DNA of 64,000 nucleotides from Roseovarius sp. MMSF_3359 (GCF_030733385.1 NZ_JASHJC010000001.1:186001-250000); one strand, 5' to 3'. Shown: positions 41,749-52,978, counted from the stretch's first letter. The notes: generated by a model from the sequence alone, not told the origin. Translations and numbers: made by a program.

Positions 41749-43334
41749 GCCTCTTGGACGTTCAGAACCTGACCGTTGCCTTCCGGCAGGACGGGCAGAC
41801 AACGCAGGCGGTCAAGGGGGTCTCCTTCACCGTTGACCGGGGTGAAACCGTGGCGCTGGTGGGCGAAAGCGGATCGGGGAAATCCGTCACCGCGCTCAGC
41901 ACCGTGTCGCTTCTGGCCGGGTCGGCGCAGGTGGACGGGTCGGTCACCTATGACGGCCAGCAGATGATCGGAGCGGACCCCAAGCTGCTGCGCAAGGTGC
42001 GCGGCAACGACATCAGCTTCATTTTCCAGGAGCCGATGACCTCGCTCAATCCGCTCCATACCCTTGAAAAACAAATCCGCGAGTCGCTCGAGCTGCACCA
42101 GGGCCTGACCGGCGACGCGGCGCGCACGCGGATCGTCGAATTGCTGGAACGGGTCGGCATCCGTGACGCCGAAAGCCGCCTTGATGCCTATCCGCACCAA
42201 CTCTCCGGCGGGCAGCGGCAACGCGTGATGATCGCCATGGCGCTTGCCAACAAGCCCGATATCCTGATCGCGGACGAGCCCACCACCGCGCTTGACGTCA
42301 CGATCCAGGCGCAGATCCTTGACCTTCTGGCCGAGTTGAAGCGCGAAGAGGGGATGGGTCTTTTGTTCATCACCCATGACCTCGGTATCGTGCAACGCAT
42401 TGCCGACCGGGTCTGCGTTATGAAGGACGGCGAGATCGTCGAGACCGGTCCCACCGCCGAGATCTTTGCCAATCCGCAACATGCCTATACGCAGAAACTT
42501 CTGGGCGCCCGTGCCGTGGGCGAACCCGATCCGGTGCCGGCGGGCGCCAAGACACTTGTGGAAACCGACGCTTTGCGTGTCTGGTTCCCGATCCAGCGCG
42601 GCTTCTTCAAAAGGACCGTTGGCCATGTGAAGGCGGTCAATGAGGCCAATATCGCTGTGCGTGCGGGTGAAACCCTTGGCATCGTGGGCGAAAGCGGTTC
42701 GGGCAAGACCACGCTCGCGCTGGCGATCATGCGGTTGATCGAAAGCCAGGGAGGCATCCGGTTCGACGGGCAGGACGTAAACGCCTGGTCGACCCGCGAA
42801 TTGCGCCGCCGCCGGGCGGAAATGCAGATCGTGTTCCAGGACCCTTTCGGCAGCCTGAGCCCGCGCCTGACCTGCGAACAGATCATTGCCGAGGGGCTTG
42901 GTGTCCATGGTAATCCCGATGGGCGCCCGGTGCGTGATCTCGTGGCCGAGGTCATGACCGAGGTCGAGCTGAACCCCGAGATGATGGACCGCTATCCGCA
43001 TGAGTTTTCGGGCGGGCAACGGCAACGCATCGCGATTGCGCGTGCCATGATCCTGCGCCCCAAGCTGGTGGTGCTGGACGAGCCGACAAGCGCGCTCGAC
43101 ATGACCGTGCAGGTGCAGATCGTGGACCTTTTGCGCCGGTTGCAGGTGAAATACGGCCTCGCCTATTTGTTCATCAGTCACGACCTCAACGTGGTGCGCG
43201 CGATGAGCCATCGGGTGCTGGTCATGAAGCTGGGCGATGTGATCGAGACCGGCGAGGCGCAGGACCTCTTCGAGAACCCGCGCACGGAATATGCCAGGAC
43301 GCTGCTGCATGCGGCGCTTGATCTAACGGCCTGA
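41745..43334 (+). CDS. yejF: Peptide ABC transporter ATP-binding protein YejF
   Basis: A 529-residue fused ATPase with two nucleotide-binding domains. The first has Walker [13 protein letters not shown], signature [15 protein letters not shown] and Walker [13 protein letters not shown]. The second has [27 protein letters not shown] and [12 protein letters not shown]. Both sites look intact. Fusion of DppD- and DppF-like halves is the YejF hallmark. It completes the yejABEF importer, and the sulfotransferase gene follows by four bases. Confidence 0.95.
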   Translation: MSLLDVQNLTVAFRQDGQTTQAVKGVSFTVDRGETVALVGESGSGKSVTALSTVSLLAGSAQVDGSVTYDGQQMIGADPKLLRKVRGNDISFIFQEPMTSLNPLHTLEKQIRESLELHQGLTGDAARTRIVELLERVGIRDAESRLDAYPHQLSGGQRQRVMIAMALANKPDILIADEPTTALDVTIQAQILDLLAELKREEGMGLLFITHDLGIVQRIADRVCVMKDGEIVETGPTAEIFANPQHAYTQKLLGARAVGEPDPVPAGAKTLVETDALRVWFPIQRGFFKRTVGHVKAVNEANIAVRAGETLGIVGESGSGKTTLALAIMRLIESQGGIRFDGQDVNAWSTRELRRRRAEMQIVFQDPFGSLSPRLTCEQIIAEGLGVHGNPDGRPVRDLVAEVMTEVELNPEMMDRYPHEFSGGQRQRIAIARAMILRPKLVVLDEPTSALDMTVQVQIVDLLRRLQVKYGLAYLFISHDLNVVRAMSHRVLVMKLGDVIETGEAQDLFENPRTEYARTLLHAALDLTA

Positions 43335-43338
43335 TCCG

Positions 43339-44232
43339 ATGACCCTGACCCGGCCCAGAAGCATCGAGGAAATGATCCGGCGGGACGAGAATTTCGTGAC
43401 TGACGAGAGTTTCACACGCGGTCTTGGCTACGTGCCGGATCCAACCGACGTCTTTATCTCGCCCTACGCGAAATGCGGCACGACATGGATGCAACAGATC
43501 GTGCACGGGTTGCGCACCGGTGGGTCGATGGCGTTTGACGAGATCACCGAGGTTGTCCCCTGGCTCGAACTGGCCCACGACATGGGGTGGGACGTCAATG
43601 ACGATCAGGTGGCCCGCCCCCGTGCCTTCAAGAGCCATCTGCGGTGGGATGAGATTCCTAAGGGTGGGCGCTACATTGTTGTCCTGCGCGATCCCGTCGA
43701 TGCGATGGTCTCGCTTTTCCGGTTTCTCGAAGGCTGGCGGTTCGAGGCCGGTGCGGTCTCCATCGAGGACTTCGGCGACTATTACATCGAGCGACCCGAT
43801 AGCGACGGGTACTGGGGGCATCTGAGTTCGTGGTGGCGCGAGCGGCACCGGGAGGAGATCCTACTTCTGTCCTTCGAAGGGATGAAAGCCGATCTGCCCG
43901 CCACGGTCGGGCGGGTCGCGGATTTCATTGGCGTGCCGGAGGATCCGGATCTGCGCGCTGTGGCCACCAGGCAGGCCAGTTTCGATTTCATGAAAGCCCG
44001 TGGGCGACAGTTCGACGACCACCTGCAACGTGCATTTCGGGATAAGGCATGTGGCCTGCCGCCGGACGGTGTGGCCACTAAGGTCTCGACCGGCCAGGTC
44101 GGAGCGGGCAAGCCGTTGGTCAACAAAGAGCTGCGCGCCAAATTTGATGCGCGTTGGCAAGAAGTGATGGGAGCCGAATTCGGTCTGGAGTCCTATGCGG
44201 ACCTGCTCAAGGCGCTTGACGAGAAGTTTTAG
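43339..44232 (+). CDS. Sulfotransferase family protein
   Basis: A 297-residue PAPS-dependent sulfotransferase-like enzyme. The phosphosulfate loop is SPYAKCGTTWMQQ (family pattern YPKSGTTW), the catalytic histidine may be in FKSHLRWD, and the 3'-phosphate site is VVLRDPVDAMVSLFRF. The final GAGKPLVNKELRAKFDARW corresponds to the family C-terminal PAPS-binding part. It resembles the cytosolic (aryl/alcohol) type. The substrate is unknown. It is only four bases from yejF and may share its transcript, though the functions are not obviously linked. Confidence 0.85.
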   Translation: MTLTRPRSIEEMIRRDENFVTDESFTRGLGYVPDPTDVFISPYAKCGTTWMQQIVHGLRTGGSMAFDEITEVVPWLELAHDMGWDVNDDQVARPRAFKSHLRWDEIPKGGRYIVVLRDPVDAMVSLFRFLEGWRFEAGAVSIEDFGDYYIERPDSDGYWGHLSSWWRERHREEILLLSFEGMKADLPATVGRVADFIGVPEDPDLRAVATRQASFDFMKARGRQFDDHLQRAFRDKACGLPPDGVATKVSTGQVGAGKPLVNKELRAKFDARWQEVMGAEFGLESYADLLKALDEKF

Positions 44233-44341
44233 GGAGCCGGGCAATGACGGGTTCGAGCCCATTTGACCTTCCCAGCCCCTTGTTCCATTGGATAAACCAT
44301 CTCAGTTTGTCCCAGTCAGTTGCTCGCAGGAGAACGCCCGA

Positions 44342-44962
44342 ATGGATCTGAAACATCTAGTTTTGGCCGGAGACTCGATCTTCGATAACGATGGTTACGT
44401 ACTGGGAGAGGCAGGCGTGATCGAACAATTGCGCTGTGCGCTTCCTTCAACCTGCTCGGCATCCAAAGTCGCTGTAGATGGTGATTGCATAAAGCATGTG
44501 AAAGATCAGATTGCCGACTTACCTTCTAATGCAACCGACCTGATTGTGAGTGTTGGTGGAAACGACGCACGGTTTCATTCTGCGCTTCTCTCGAAAGTGA
44601 AGCATTCAAATGACTTAGACGCCCTTCTATCCGCGCCTCTGGATGAATTTGCCTCGGATTATAGGCGCATGCTTGATACTGCAAAGGCAACCGGCTTGAG
44701 GTTATACGTGTGCACAATATACACTGCGGTGCCATTCGAAGACCCTGTTTGGCGGCAGTTTGTTCCGCTTGCTATCAACAAGTTCAATGAAGTCATCATC
44801 GCAGAAGCAGGAGCTTACGGAGTTCCCGTGCTTCATTTGCAAGACGTGTGCACCGAAACCAGCGACTTTTCGACGGTATCGCCGATCGAACCATCCAACC
44901 AAGGCGGGCAAAAGATAGTAAATCTTATTGTCGAAAGGGTCGTAGGGCCAAGGTCGGCTTAG
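44342..44962 (+). CDS. SGNH/GDSL hydrolase-like protein
   Basis: A 206-residue cytoplasmic protein with SGNH blocks: LAGDSIFDN (block I, Ser), VDGDCI (block II, Gly), VSVGGNDARF (block III, Asn). In block V the usual D-x-x-H is replaced by VSPIEPSNQGG, with Glu at the catalytic His position, so hydrolysis by the normal triad is doubtful unless the subfamily uses Glu. ATG 44342 is chosen; a TTG 54 bases upstream is in frame. Codon use is more AT-rich than in flanking genes, suggesting recent acquisition. Ester substrate unknown. Confidence 0.78.
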   Translation: MDLKHLVLAGDSIFDNDGYVLGEAGVIEQLRCALPSTCSASKVAVDGDCIKHVKDQIADLPSNATDLIVSVGGNDARFHSALLSKVKHSNDLDALLSAPLDEFASDYRRMLDTAKATGLRLYVCTIYTAVPFEDPVWRQFVPLAINKFNEVIIAEAGAYGVPVLHLQDVCTETSDFSTVSPIEPSNQGGQKIVNLIVERVVGPRSA

Positions 44963-45015
44963 TCCGCAGAACGGACGTTCTGGCAATCGTTGTCAGAGAC
45001 CAGTCAAAATTCCCG

Positions 45016-46371
45016 TCAGATCGCGGCGCTGTGGCCTGCTTTGCTCAGATCATAGGCATCAAGGCTCCGGGCGATCATGCGGGTCAGGGGGCGTGCTTCG
45101 GGTGGTATGCTAAGGCCGGTTTCATCATGTTTGAGCAATCCGCTGAACGCCTGCGATGTCTGGTCCAGAAGAGATGACAACGCCGCTTTCGAAATGCCAA
45201 AACGGGTCTGGATTTCACCGGCATCAATCCTGAAATCACACATCAGCGCCTCGATCATCCGACTGCGCATCTTGTCGTCGGGGGTGAACGCATGTCCGCG
45301 GGAGGTCGAGAACCGCCCATCGCGGATCGCACCGGTATGCGCGCCTGTGGCGGGTGCGTTCTGGGCATAGCCCTGCGGGAACCGCGAAATCGACGAAGCA
45401 CCGACACCGATCAGGACCTCGGCCGTGTCATCCGTATACCCCTGAAAGTTCCGCCGGAGCTGTCCGGATTTCTGCGCCTGGCTCAACCCGTCCGAGGCGG
45501 TGGCGAAATGGTCGATCCCGATCTCACTATACTGATCCCAAAGGAAAAGCCTGCGTGCCGTCTCATAAAGCGCCAGCCGTTCTTCGGGTGTGGGCAAGGC
45601 GTCGGAAGGGATCAACTGTTGCCGCTTGGCCATCCACGGCACGTGCGCGTATCCGTAAAGCGCCACACGATCCGGGTTCAACGACAGGAGTTTCTGCACA
45701 CTTTCGGTGATGCGGGCGCGGGTCTGGTGCGGCAGCCCGTAGAGAATGTCGCAGTTCAGGCTGTTCACCCCCCGGGCGCGGATCTCGTCCACCGCCTGCC
45801 GGGTGATATCATAGCTCTGCAACCGCCCGATGCTCTGCTGGATCTCATCGTCGAAATCCTGCACCCCGATGGAGGCACGGTTCATGCCCGCGGCGGCCAG
45901 GGCATCAAGGCGTTGGCCGTCGATCTCATTGGGGTCGATCTCGACCGAAAACTCGGTGTCTTCGGTGAACGGGGCCACGTCGCGGATGGCGCCCGCAAGC
46001 TCCTCTATCATTGCAGGCGCCAGAAGGGTGGGCGTTCCGCCCCCCCAATGCAGTCGCGACAAGCGCACGTTCTCGGGGAGGTGTGCGGCAAGCATCCGCA
46101 GCTCGGCCTTGAGCGTGTCAAGATAGGCTTGCACCGGCTTGTCGCTTTGTGTCCCCTGTGTCCGGCAGGCGCAGAACCAGCAAAGCCGCCGGCAAAACGG
46201 CACATGCACATAAAGCGAGACCTGTGCACCGGGTTGGATTGCGCGGATCCAGCTTGTATACTCGTCCGGACCGACAGCTCGATTGAAGTGGGGTGCTGTC
46301 GGATAGCTGGTGTAACGCGGTACCTTTGCGTCAAACAGCCCCAGCTTGCCGAGTTTTGCTTTCGTAACCAT
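45016..46371 (-). CDS. hemN: Oxygen-independent coproporphyrinogen III oxidase
   Basis: Radical SAM enzyme (451 residues) making protoporphyrinogen IX for haem without oxygen. It opens LGLFDAKVPRYTSYPTAPHF, the HemN signature. The cluster motif is CRRLCWFC (CxxxCxxC), and the SAM region HWGGGTPTLL follows. The C-terminal HemN domain lies at about 370-440. ATG 46371 is preferred over 46407 because an FNR box occupies 46407-46420. Divergent from fnrL. The haem it makes in low oxygen would supply the cbb3 oxidase encoded nearby. Confidence 0.95.
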   Translation of the reverse strand: MVTKAKLGKLGLFDAKVPRYTSYPTAPHFNRAVGPDEYTSWIRAIQPGAQVSLYVHVPFCRRLCWFCACRTQGTQSDKPVQAYLDTLKAELRMLAAHLPENVRLSRLHWGGGTPTLLAPAMIEELAGAIRDVAPFTEDTEFSVEIDPNEIDGQRLDALAAAGMNRASIGVQDFDDEIQQSIGRLQSYDITRQAVDEIRARGVNSLNCDILYGLPHQTRARITESVQKLLSLNPDRVALYGYAHVPWMAKRQQLIPSDALPTPEERLALYETARRLFLWDQYSEIGIDHFATASDGLSQAQKSGQLRRNFQGYTDDTAEVLIGVGASSISRFPQGYAQNAPATGAHTGAIRDGRFSTSRGHAFTPDDKMRSRMIEALMCDFRIDAGEIQTRFGISKAALSSLLDQTSQAFSGLLKHDETGLSIPPEARPLTRMIARSLDAYDLSKAGHSAAI

Positions 46372-46406
46372 ATGAACACCGGTAAGACGGTTCGGGCGAG
46401 CGAACA

Positions 46407-46420
46407 TTGATGCAGATCAA
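46407..46420. promoter_or_regulatory. FNR box between hemN and fnrL
   Basis: TTGATGCAGATCAA is a perfect FNR consensus (TTGAT-N4-ATCAA). It lies 36 bases upstream of the hemN ATG and 22 bases before the fnrL ATG, so it can activate hemN and probably autoregulates fnrL. The box at 51250 is identical, including the spacer. Confidence 0.92.
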
Positions 46421-46441
46421 CTGAGAGCAAAGTGATCAACC

Positions 46442-47188
46442 ATGTTGAATGACACCCTGACGGCCGTGCCGCGCGAATGTGGCGACTGTCCCATCCGGCA
46501 CCGGGCCGTTTGTGCGCGATGTGATGCGAACGAACTCGAGCAGCTTGAGAAGATCAAGTATTACCGCAGCTTCGAGGCGGGGCAGACCGTCGTCTGGTCC
46601 GGGGACCAGATGGAATTCGTGGGCTCCGTGGTCAAGGGAATCGCGACCCTGACCCAGACGATGGAAGATGGCCGGACGCAGATGGTTGGCCTTCTGCTTC
46701 CAAGCGATTTTGTTGGCCGTCCAGGGCGCAGCACCGCGGCCTATGACGTGGTTGCCACGACCGATCTGGTCATGTGCTGTTTCCGCAAGAAACCGTTCGA
46801 GGCAATGATGGCGAAAACGCCGCATATCGCGCAGCGCCTGCTTGAGATGACGCTGGATGAGCTGGATGCCGCCCGCGAATGGATGCTTGTGCTGGGCCGG
46901 AAAACTGCAAGGGAAAAGATCGCATCACTGCTGTCGATCATTGGCCGCCGCAACGCGACGCTGAACCTCTCCGATGTCACGGGCTCCGTGGTGTTCGATC
47001 TGCCCCTGACCCGCGAGGCGATGGCCGATTACCTGGGTTTGACCCTGGAAACTGTCAGCCGGCAGATTTCCTCGCTCAAGAAAGATGGCGTCATCCACCT
47101 TGAAGGTAAACGCCACGTCACTGTCCCCGATTTCGACCGCCTCCTGGCTGAGGCCGGGGACGATAGCGATGGGGGCATGCTGGCCTGA
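46442..47188 (+). CDS. fnrL: Anaerobic transcription regulator FnrL
   Basis: A 248-residue Crp/Fnr regulator. N-terminal cysteines in ECGDCPIRHRAVCARC, with an internal cysteine in VMCCFRK, are placed to bind the oxygen-labile [4Fe-4S] cluster. A cyclic-nucleotide-type β-roll (about 35-130) and dimer helix follow. The DNA-binding helix is LGLTLETVSRQISSLKKDG, whose E-x-x-S-R is the FNR recognition pattern. It should activate the FNR-boxed promoters of hemN, usp and the cco genes when oxygen is low. Confidence 0.95.
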   Translation: MLNDTLTAVPRECGDCPIRHRAVCARCDANELEQLEKIKYYRSFEAGQTVVWSGDQMEFVGSVVKGIATLTQTMEDGRTQMVGLLLPSDFVGRPGRSTAAYDVVATTDLVMCCFRKKPFEAMMAKTPHIAQRLLEMTLDELDAAREWMLVLGRKTAREKIASLLSIIGRRNATLNLSDVTGSVVFDLPLTREAMADYLGLTLETVSRQISSLKKDGVIHLEGKRHVTVPDFDRLLAEAGDDSDGGMLA

Positions 47189-47215
47189 GCAGAAATGCGG
47201 GCTTTGCTGTATCCA

Positions 47216-47755
47216 TCAACAGCTCAGCGGAAAAACCATACCCGTCACATAGTTGTCGCGCACAAAATACCCATCACCGGTGACACGGCATGATGTCCTG
47301 GCATTCGCTGCCTTTCTGGCTTTGCTATTCAGGCCAAACTTGCGCGCGCCGAAGGTGTGCGACGCATGTTGCACCACGACAAAGTCGTGAGTGTCCACAC
47401 GCACCTGACGCATCCGCAACTTGTACTTCCCAAGTTGCACGGCCTCGGCATCACCCTGACGCCAGAACGACTCTCGCGACCGGAACGCGGCGAGGGCAGC
47501 GGATTTTTGGCTCAGTGCCTTACCGCGCCTTGAATACTGGCGTGACTTTTCCGAGTAATACGGAAGCGTGGTCGGCGGGGCCGCACGTGCGACCAATGCC
47601 GGGGCACTTGGCGCTCGTGTCGGCGCTGCTGACGTCTTCGTGCCAATATTGTACCCCGCTCCACCGCTGAAGACACCTGAGGAGCCTTGTTGCTGAGGGG
47701 TGCCGCTGCACGCTGAAAGCGCGCAAATCATGGCAATGGCGACATGACGTTTCAT
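47216..47755 (-). CDS. Lipoprotein of unknown function
   Basis: A 179-residue protein with signal peptide and lipobox (ALSAC, Cys about residue 16). A Ser/Gly/Pro-rich linker is followed by an Arg/Lys-rich region (SEKSRQYSRRGKALSQK) and a C-terminal domain with KYKLRMRQVRVDTHDFVVV and two cysteines (SCRVTG and the final C). I do not recognise a family. ATG 47755 places the signal peptide correctly. It is convergent with fnrL and downstream of the vWA-protein gene on the same strand. Confidence 0.7.
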   Translation of the reverse strand: MKRHVAIAMICALSACSGTPQQQGSSGVFSGGAGYNIGTKTSAAPTRAPSAPALVARAAPPTTLPYYSEKSRQYSRRGKALSQKSAALAAFRSRESFWRQGDAEAVQLGKYKLRMRQVRVDTHDFVVVQHASHTFGARKFGLNSKARKAANARTSCRVTGDGYFVRDNYVTGMVFPLSC

Positions 47756-47940
47756 CTCTATTCTCCGTGTCGAAATTCTACCGACAGGTTCAACAGGAAA
47801 ATGGGCGAAAAGATGACTGCGGGGAGGAAGGTTTCCGGCGCGTTCCATCAATTTAGCCACCATCGGGCTTCTCGTCTGGGGTGGGTACAGGGGAGAACAG
47901 TCAAATTGGTCTGATCGCCGTCGCAACAAACACCTCGGGT

Positions 47941-48687
47941 TTAGTCCGGCGATGGCCGCTTTTGCCATGCAAGGGTTGTGCTGTTGCCACCTGTCGCGGG
48001 CAGCGAATACACCGCCCCACTGACCTCGCGCAGCAATTTGACCTCCATTGCGCTGGCGAAATCCTCGAACCCCGTGGCGGTGATGACGAAGGCGTTTGGG
48101 CCGCCGATCACGTATTGGTCAAAATAGTTGGTGAGCGTGTCATCATCTTCTTCGATGGCCAGACCGTTGATGACGATCCCCCGGGACAACAGCTTGTCGC
48201 GTGTTTCAAGCAGGCGTTTGGGGTCGTCCGACTGCCCATTCCCTGCGATATCAATGACTTGACGGCGGGCGCCGCGGGGCGCGGCTTCGAGGAGGCGCGC
48301 GGAAAACTCGAGGCCGCTGTGGATCATGGTCCCGCCGCCCGGCAATCGCCGCGGCATCTCGGCCACCGCCTCGGCATATTGTGCAACATCGTCGCGATCA
48401 TGCAGCTCGACCCAGTCAAGCCCAAGGGCCTGCCGCGTGACGCTGGACCATTGCACGATCGCAATCGCCACACCGCCGGGCGCCCGGTCAATCGCGGCGC
48501 TCACGATATCGGACTTGAGCGCCAGGGCCGTTCCCGTGCGCTGCAGATCGAACTCGACATCATTCACACTGGCCGAAACATCGAAGGCCAGCACCAGATG
48601 CAACTCCAACCGCTCTTGGGCATGGAGCGGGAGAACCCCTGCAAGCATCGCAATGCCGAGCCAGAAACATTGCCAGAACGCTGTCAT
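47941..48687 (-). CDS. vWA-domain protein, DUF1194
   Basis: A 248-residue exported protein (signal peptide LGIAMLAGVLPLHAQ). It is DUF1194, a von Willebrand A-type domain found in Rhodobacteraceae. The MIDAS-like site is DVSASVNDVEFD with a later PGGGTMIHSGLEF threonine and a DIAGNGQSDDP acidic loop, so it probably binds a divalent metal. The role is unknown; such domains mediate protein contacts. About 100 bases separate it from the usp gene upstream. Confidence 0.88.
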   Translation of the reverse strand: MTAFWQCFWLGIAMLAGVLPLHAQERLELHLVLAFDVSASVNDVEFDLQRTGTALALKSDIVSAAIDRAPGGVAIAIVQWSSVTRQALGLDWVELHDRDDVAQYAEAVAEMPRRLPGGGTMIHSGLEFSARLLEAAPRGARRQVIDIAGNGQSDDPKRLLETRDKLLSRGIVINGLAIEEDDDTLTNYFDQYVIGGPNAFVITATGFEDFASAMEVKLLREVSGAVYSLPATGGNSTTLAWQKRPSPD

Positions 48688-48787
48688 GGCGCGGCCTTGT
48701 CAGATGCGGTTGGCATTTGCGTTTCCCTTCGCCTCTGCCGCAAGTTGGAAGCAGCAGAAGGCGCAGGTCAAGTGTTCTTTGCCGATC

Positions 48788-49627
48788 TCAATGGGCCATC
48801 AGGACCGGCAGGGTGGTCTGCTCCAGGATGTTGCGCGTCGCACCGCCAAAGATCGCCTCGCGGAAGCGCGAATGACCATAGGCGCCCATCACCATCAGGT
48901 CGGCATTCATGTCCGTCGCATGCCGGGTCAGGACGTCGGATATACGGGGCAGTGTCTTCGACAGAACGTCGATCTCCACCGGTACATCGTGGCGCGCCAG
49001 GTATTGTGACAAAAGACCCCCGGGATCCGAACGGCTTGGCCCGTGTGCCGGTGGATCAATCACGACGACATGTACCGAATCGGCCTGCCGCAGCAGGGGC
49101 AGGGCCGCCCGCGTCGCGCTCAAGGCTTCAATGCTTTCGTTCCAGCCGACCAGAATGCGTTTGGGCTTCGGAACCGGCATCGCGGCTTCGGGCAGGATCA
49201 ACGTGGGCGTATGGCCTTCGAACAGCGACGCCTCGGTCACGGGCTCCAACTCGGCGCCGCGCCCCTCGCCATAGGGTTTGGGCAGGATCACCAGGTCGGA
49301 AAACCGCGCCCGCGCCGACACGTGCCGCCCCAGGTCGGCAAGCTGCGCCACACCTGCTTCGGCGCCCCACCGCAGGCCTGACTGTTTCAGGATGGCCTCT
49401 GCCTTGGCCTTTACGGCCTCGGCCTCTTCATTGGCGCGGGTGATGGTCTCCTGCAGGACAATCGCGCTGGCCCCGGCATAATAGAACCCGGTCTGCGTCC
49501 GGTCGACGCCCAGGCACATCACGTCCAGATGGGTGTCGTGCGCGGCGGCCAGAGCCACGGCGTGGGCCAACGTGTCTTCGACCAAATCCTCATCGGTCAG
49601 AACGGTAAACAGGCTTTTGTAGCTCAT
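48788..49627 (-). CDS. Universal stress protein family (tandem-type)
   Basis: A 279-residue Usp with an N-terminal half (LFTVLTDEDLVEDTLAHAVA) and a C-terminal half containing RILVGWNESIEALSAT and the ATP-binding-type VMGAYGHSRFREAIFGG near the end (G-2x-G-9x-G-S pattern, with the final Gly-Thr-like ATRNI). Two UspA folds in one chain. The FNR-like box 62 bases upstream suggests microaerobic induction. Neighbours hemN, fnrL and ccoN are all in the same regulon. Confidence 0.9.
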   Translation of the reverse strand: MSYKSLFTVLTDEDLVEDTLAHAVALAAAHDTHLDVMCLGVDRTQTGFYYAGASAIVLQETITRANEEAEAVKAKAEAILKQSGLRWGAEAGVAQLADLGRHVSARARFSDLVILPKPYGEGRGAELEPVTEASLFEGHTPTLILPEAAMPVPKPKRILVGWNESIEALSATRAALPLLRQADSVHVVVIDPPAHGPSRSDPGGLLSQYLARHDVPVEIDVLSKTLPRISDVLTRHATDMNADLMVMGAYGHSRFREAIFGGATRNILEQTTLPVLMAH

Positions 49628-49689
49628 ATCGCAACCCCTTGGATCAGTTGATTTGACCCGACACTAGAACCGTTCGCCGCTGGCCCGCC

Positions 49690-49703
49690 TTGATGCTGGT
49701 CAA
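49690..49703. promoter_or_regulatory. FNR-like box upstream of usp
   Basis: TTGATGCTGGTCAA matches nine of ten conserved FNR positions (TTGAT-N4-ATCAA). It lies 62 bases upstream of the minus-strand usp ATG, and also about 100 bases before the plus-strand acetyltransferase gene. Confidence 0.7.
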
Positions 49704-49802
49704 ATCGTTCATAAAGAATGCTCGGGGCTCTTCACGGGTCTTGCGCACCGTGGCGCGCTCTGTGACGAATGGGTACGTCACGGCCATGAGAGGATGTCGA
49801 CG

Positions 49803-50312
49803 ATGCGCCCAGAGAGATCCGCAATTGCGACCCGCCCCGCATCATCGGTACATGTGCCGCAGATGTGCGACCTCCTGAACGAGATCATCGAGATAGGCGG
49901 CACAACCGCCCTTGAAACACCCTTTGACCACGACACGCTGGCCCGGGCCTATCTGAGCGGAGAGGACCATATCAGTTGTTTCGTGGCGCTTGACGAGGCG
50001 GGGGATGTCGCGGGGTTTCAGGCCCTTCTGCGCCACGATGGCCTGCCGCAGGGGTGGGCCGATATCGCCACTTTCGCTCGCGTGCGGCCCAAACTGCCCG
50101 GCGTCGGCGCCGCACTTTTTGCCGCCACACGCGGTTTTGCACGGGCCACGGGCATCATCGCCATCAACGCCACGATCCGCGCCGACAACACCGGCGGTCT
50201 CAGCTACTACGAGAAGATGGGGTTCGAGATCTATGCGGTCGAAAAAGGCCGCCCCCTAAGGGACGGCACACCGGTTGATCGTATTTCGAAAAAATGCGTA
50301 ACCGAGGCTTGA
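49803..50312 (+). CDS. GNAT-family N-acetyltransferase
   Basis: A 169-residue GNAT protein. The acetyl-CoA pyrophosphate loop is weakly formed (RPKLPGVGAALFAATRGFAR), followed by NATIRADNTGGLSYYEKMGFE, the classic motif B with a Tyr-Tyr near the thiolate-stabilising position. The N-terminus has a MCDLLNEIIEIGG helix. ATG 49803 is preferred as AGAGG lies nine bases upstream; ATG 49794 is also in frame. Substrate unknown. It resembles the phosphinothricin-acetyltransferase-like subgroup. Confidence 0.8.
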   Translation: MRPERSAIATRPASSVHVPQMCDLLNEIIEIGGTTALETPFDHDTLARAYLSGEDHISCFVALDEAGDVAGFQALLRHDGLPQGWADIATFARVRPKLPGVGAALFAATRGFARATGIIAINATIRADNTGGLSYYEKMGFEIYAVEKGRPLRDGTPVDRISKKCVTEA

Positions 50313-50347
50313 GAGATATAGCCCCGAGGCGTCGCTCCATAGCCCTC

Positions 50348-51106
50348 TCAGCGGGTCACGGAGATACCGCCATCTGCGAGTATCGCCGCACCGGTCACGA
50401 ATTGCGCGTCGCTGGACAACAGGAAAACAGCCGTGCGCGCGATCTCCTCGGGCGTTGCCATACGTTTGAGCGCGTGTAGCTCTTCGACGCCCGTGCGGGC
50501 TTCTTCTGTATCGGCGAAGCTGCGTGCCATCGCCGTATCTGTCCCGCCGGGCAGGATCGCGTTGATGCGTAGGCCCTGTGGTCCGTACTCCGCCGCGAGA
50601 ACCTGCGTCAGCCCGATCATCCCTGCTTTCGAAGCCGCATATGCAGCCATACCAGGGACGCCAAGGCTGTGGCCCACAAAGCTCGACGTCATCAGGATTG
50701 CGGCCCCCGGGCGGCCCAGCATCGCAGGGATTTGATGTTTGGCCCCTAGCATTGCCGAAGTCAGATTGGTCCGGATCACGAGATCCCATTCGGCCTTGGG
50801 CATCTCCGTGGCGGGGAGGAGATCGCCCAGTATGCCGGCGTTGTTGAAGGCAAGGTCCAACCCGCCAAAGGATTTGCACGCCAGGTCGACGAGGGCCACC
50901 GCATAGTCCTCTTCCCCGACATCCCCGGCGAGCCAAACGGCCTTTCCGCCCTTGGCGATTATCTCCTCGGCCAGATCGGACAGGTATTCACCGCGCCGCG
51001 CCCCCAGGATCACCGCTGCGCCCTCCGCGGCCAGTTGCAGCGCGGCTGCGCGCCCGATGCCCGCGCTGGCGCCGGTGATCAATGCGGATTTTCCTTCGAA
51101 TCTCAT
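50348..51106 (-). CDS. Short-chain dehydrogenase/reductase
   Basis: A 252-residue classical SDR. The cofactor motif TGASAGIG lies at 11-18, with ARRGEY after the second strand suggesting NADP preference. NNAG, the catalytic Ser (TSSFVG), YAASK (Tyr and Lys) and the PGGTDT loop are present, as is the C-terminal GAAILADGGIS. Substrate unknown. ATG 51106 has AGGAGAAG upstream. Its promoter region is shared with the ccoN promoter (divergent). Confidence 0.92.
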   Translation of the reverse strand: MRFEGKSALITGASAGIGRAAALQLAAEGAAVILGARRGEYLSDLAEEIIAKGGKAVWLAGDVGEEDYAVALVDLACKSFGGLDLAFNNAGILGDLLPATEMPKAEWDLVIRTNLTSAMLGAKHQIPAMLGRPGAAILMTSSFVGHSLGVPGMAAYAASKAGMIGLTQVLAAEYGPQGLRINAILPGGTDTAMARSFADTEEARTGVEELHALKRMATPEEIARTAVFLLSSDAQFVTGAAILADGGISVTR

Positions 51107-51249
51107 GTGCTTCTCCTGTGTTCGTTCCCGCCACATGGCAGGGTGCAGGCGAAGGTTTGGCCCGGCAGATGATGCCATTCGACCCGTTTCTTGCGCTTCA
51201 CGCGGGCACGGCACGCCGGAGCTCCAGAAACCGCAAGAAACGGAATCTC

Positions 51250-51263
51250 TTGATGCAGATCAA
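51250..51263. promoter_or_regulatory. FNR box upstream of ccoN
   Basis: TTGATGCAGATCAA, a perfect FNR consensus identical to the hemN-fnrL site, centred about 103 bases before the ccoN ATG. It fits FnrL activation of the cbb3 operon in low oxygen. The rest of 51107-51358 holds no gene. Confidence 0.92.
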
Positions 51264-51358
51264 GGAAGCATCCCGCGCCATCACGCATTTAGTCCCTGTC
51301 TTCACGCGAACACGCGAATCCCTCGATTCGTAAGGACAGAGACGAAGGGACTAGGAAA

Positions 51359-52963
<1,605 letters not shown>

Positions 52964-52978
52964 GGGAGGATCCGAACA

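Noticed and set aside
37887..43310. Very long minus-strand ORFs opposite yejABEF (477, 513 and 674 residues)
   Set aside because: They are mirror frames of four genes with intact ABC transporter motifs. Their length is an effect of codon bias in high-GC coding DNA.
47881..49443. A 520-residue plus-strand ORF opposite the DUF1194 and usp genes
   Set aside because: Both opposite genes have clear domain motifs and signal or start features. The plus-strand frame has no recognisable domain and is Arg/Pro/His-rich.
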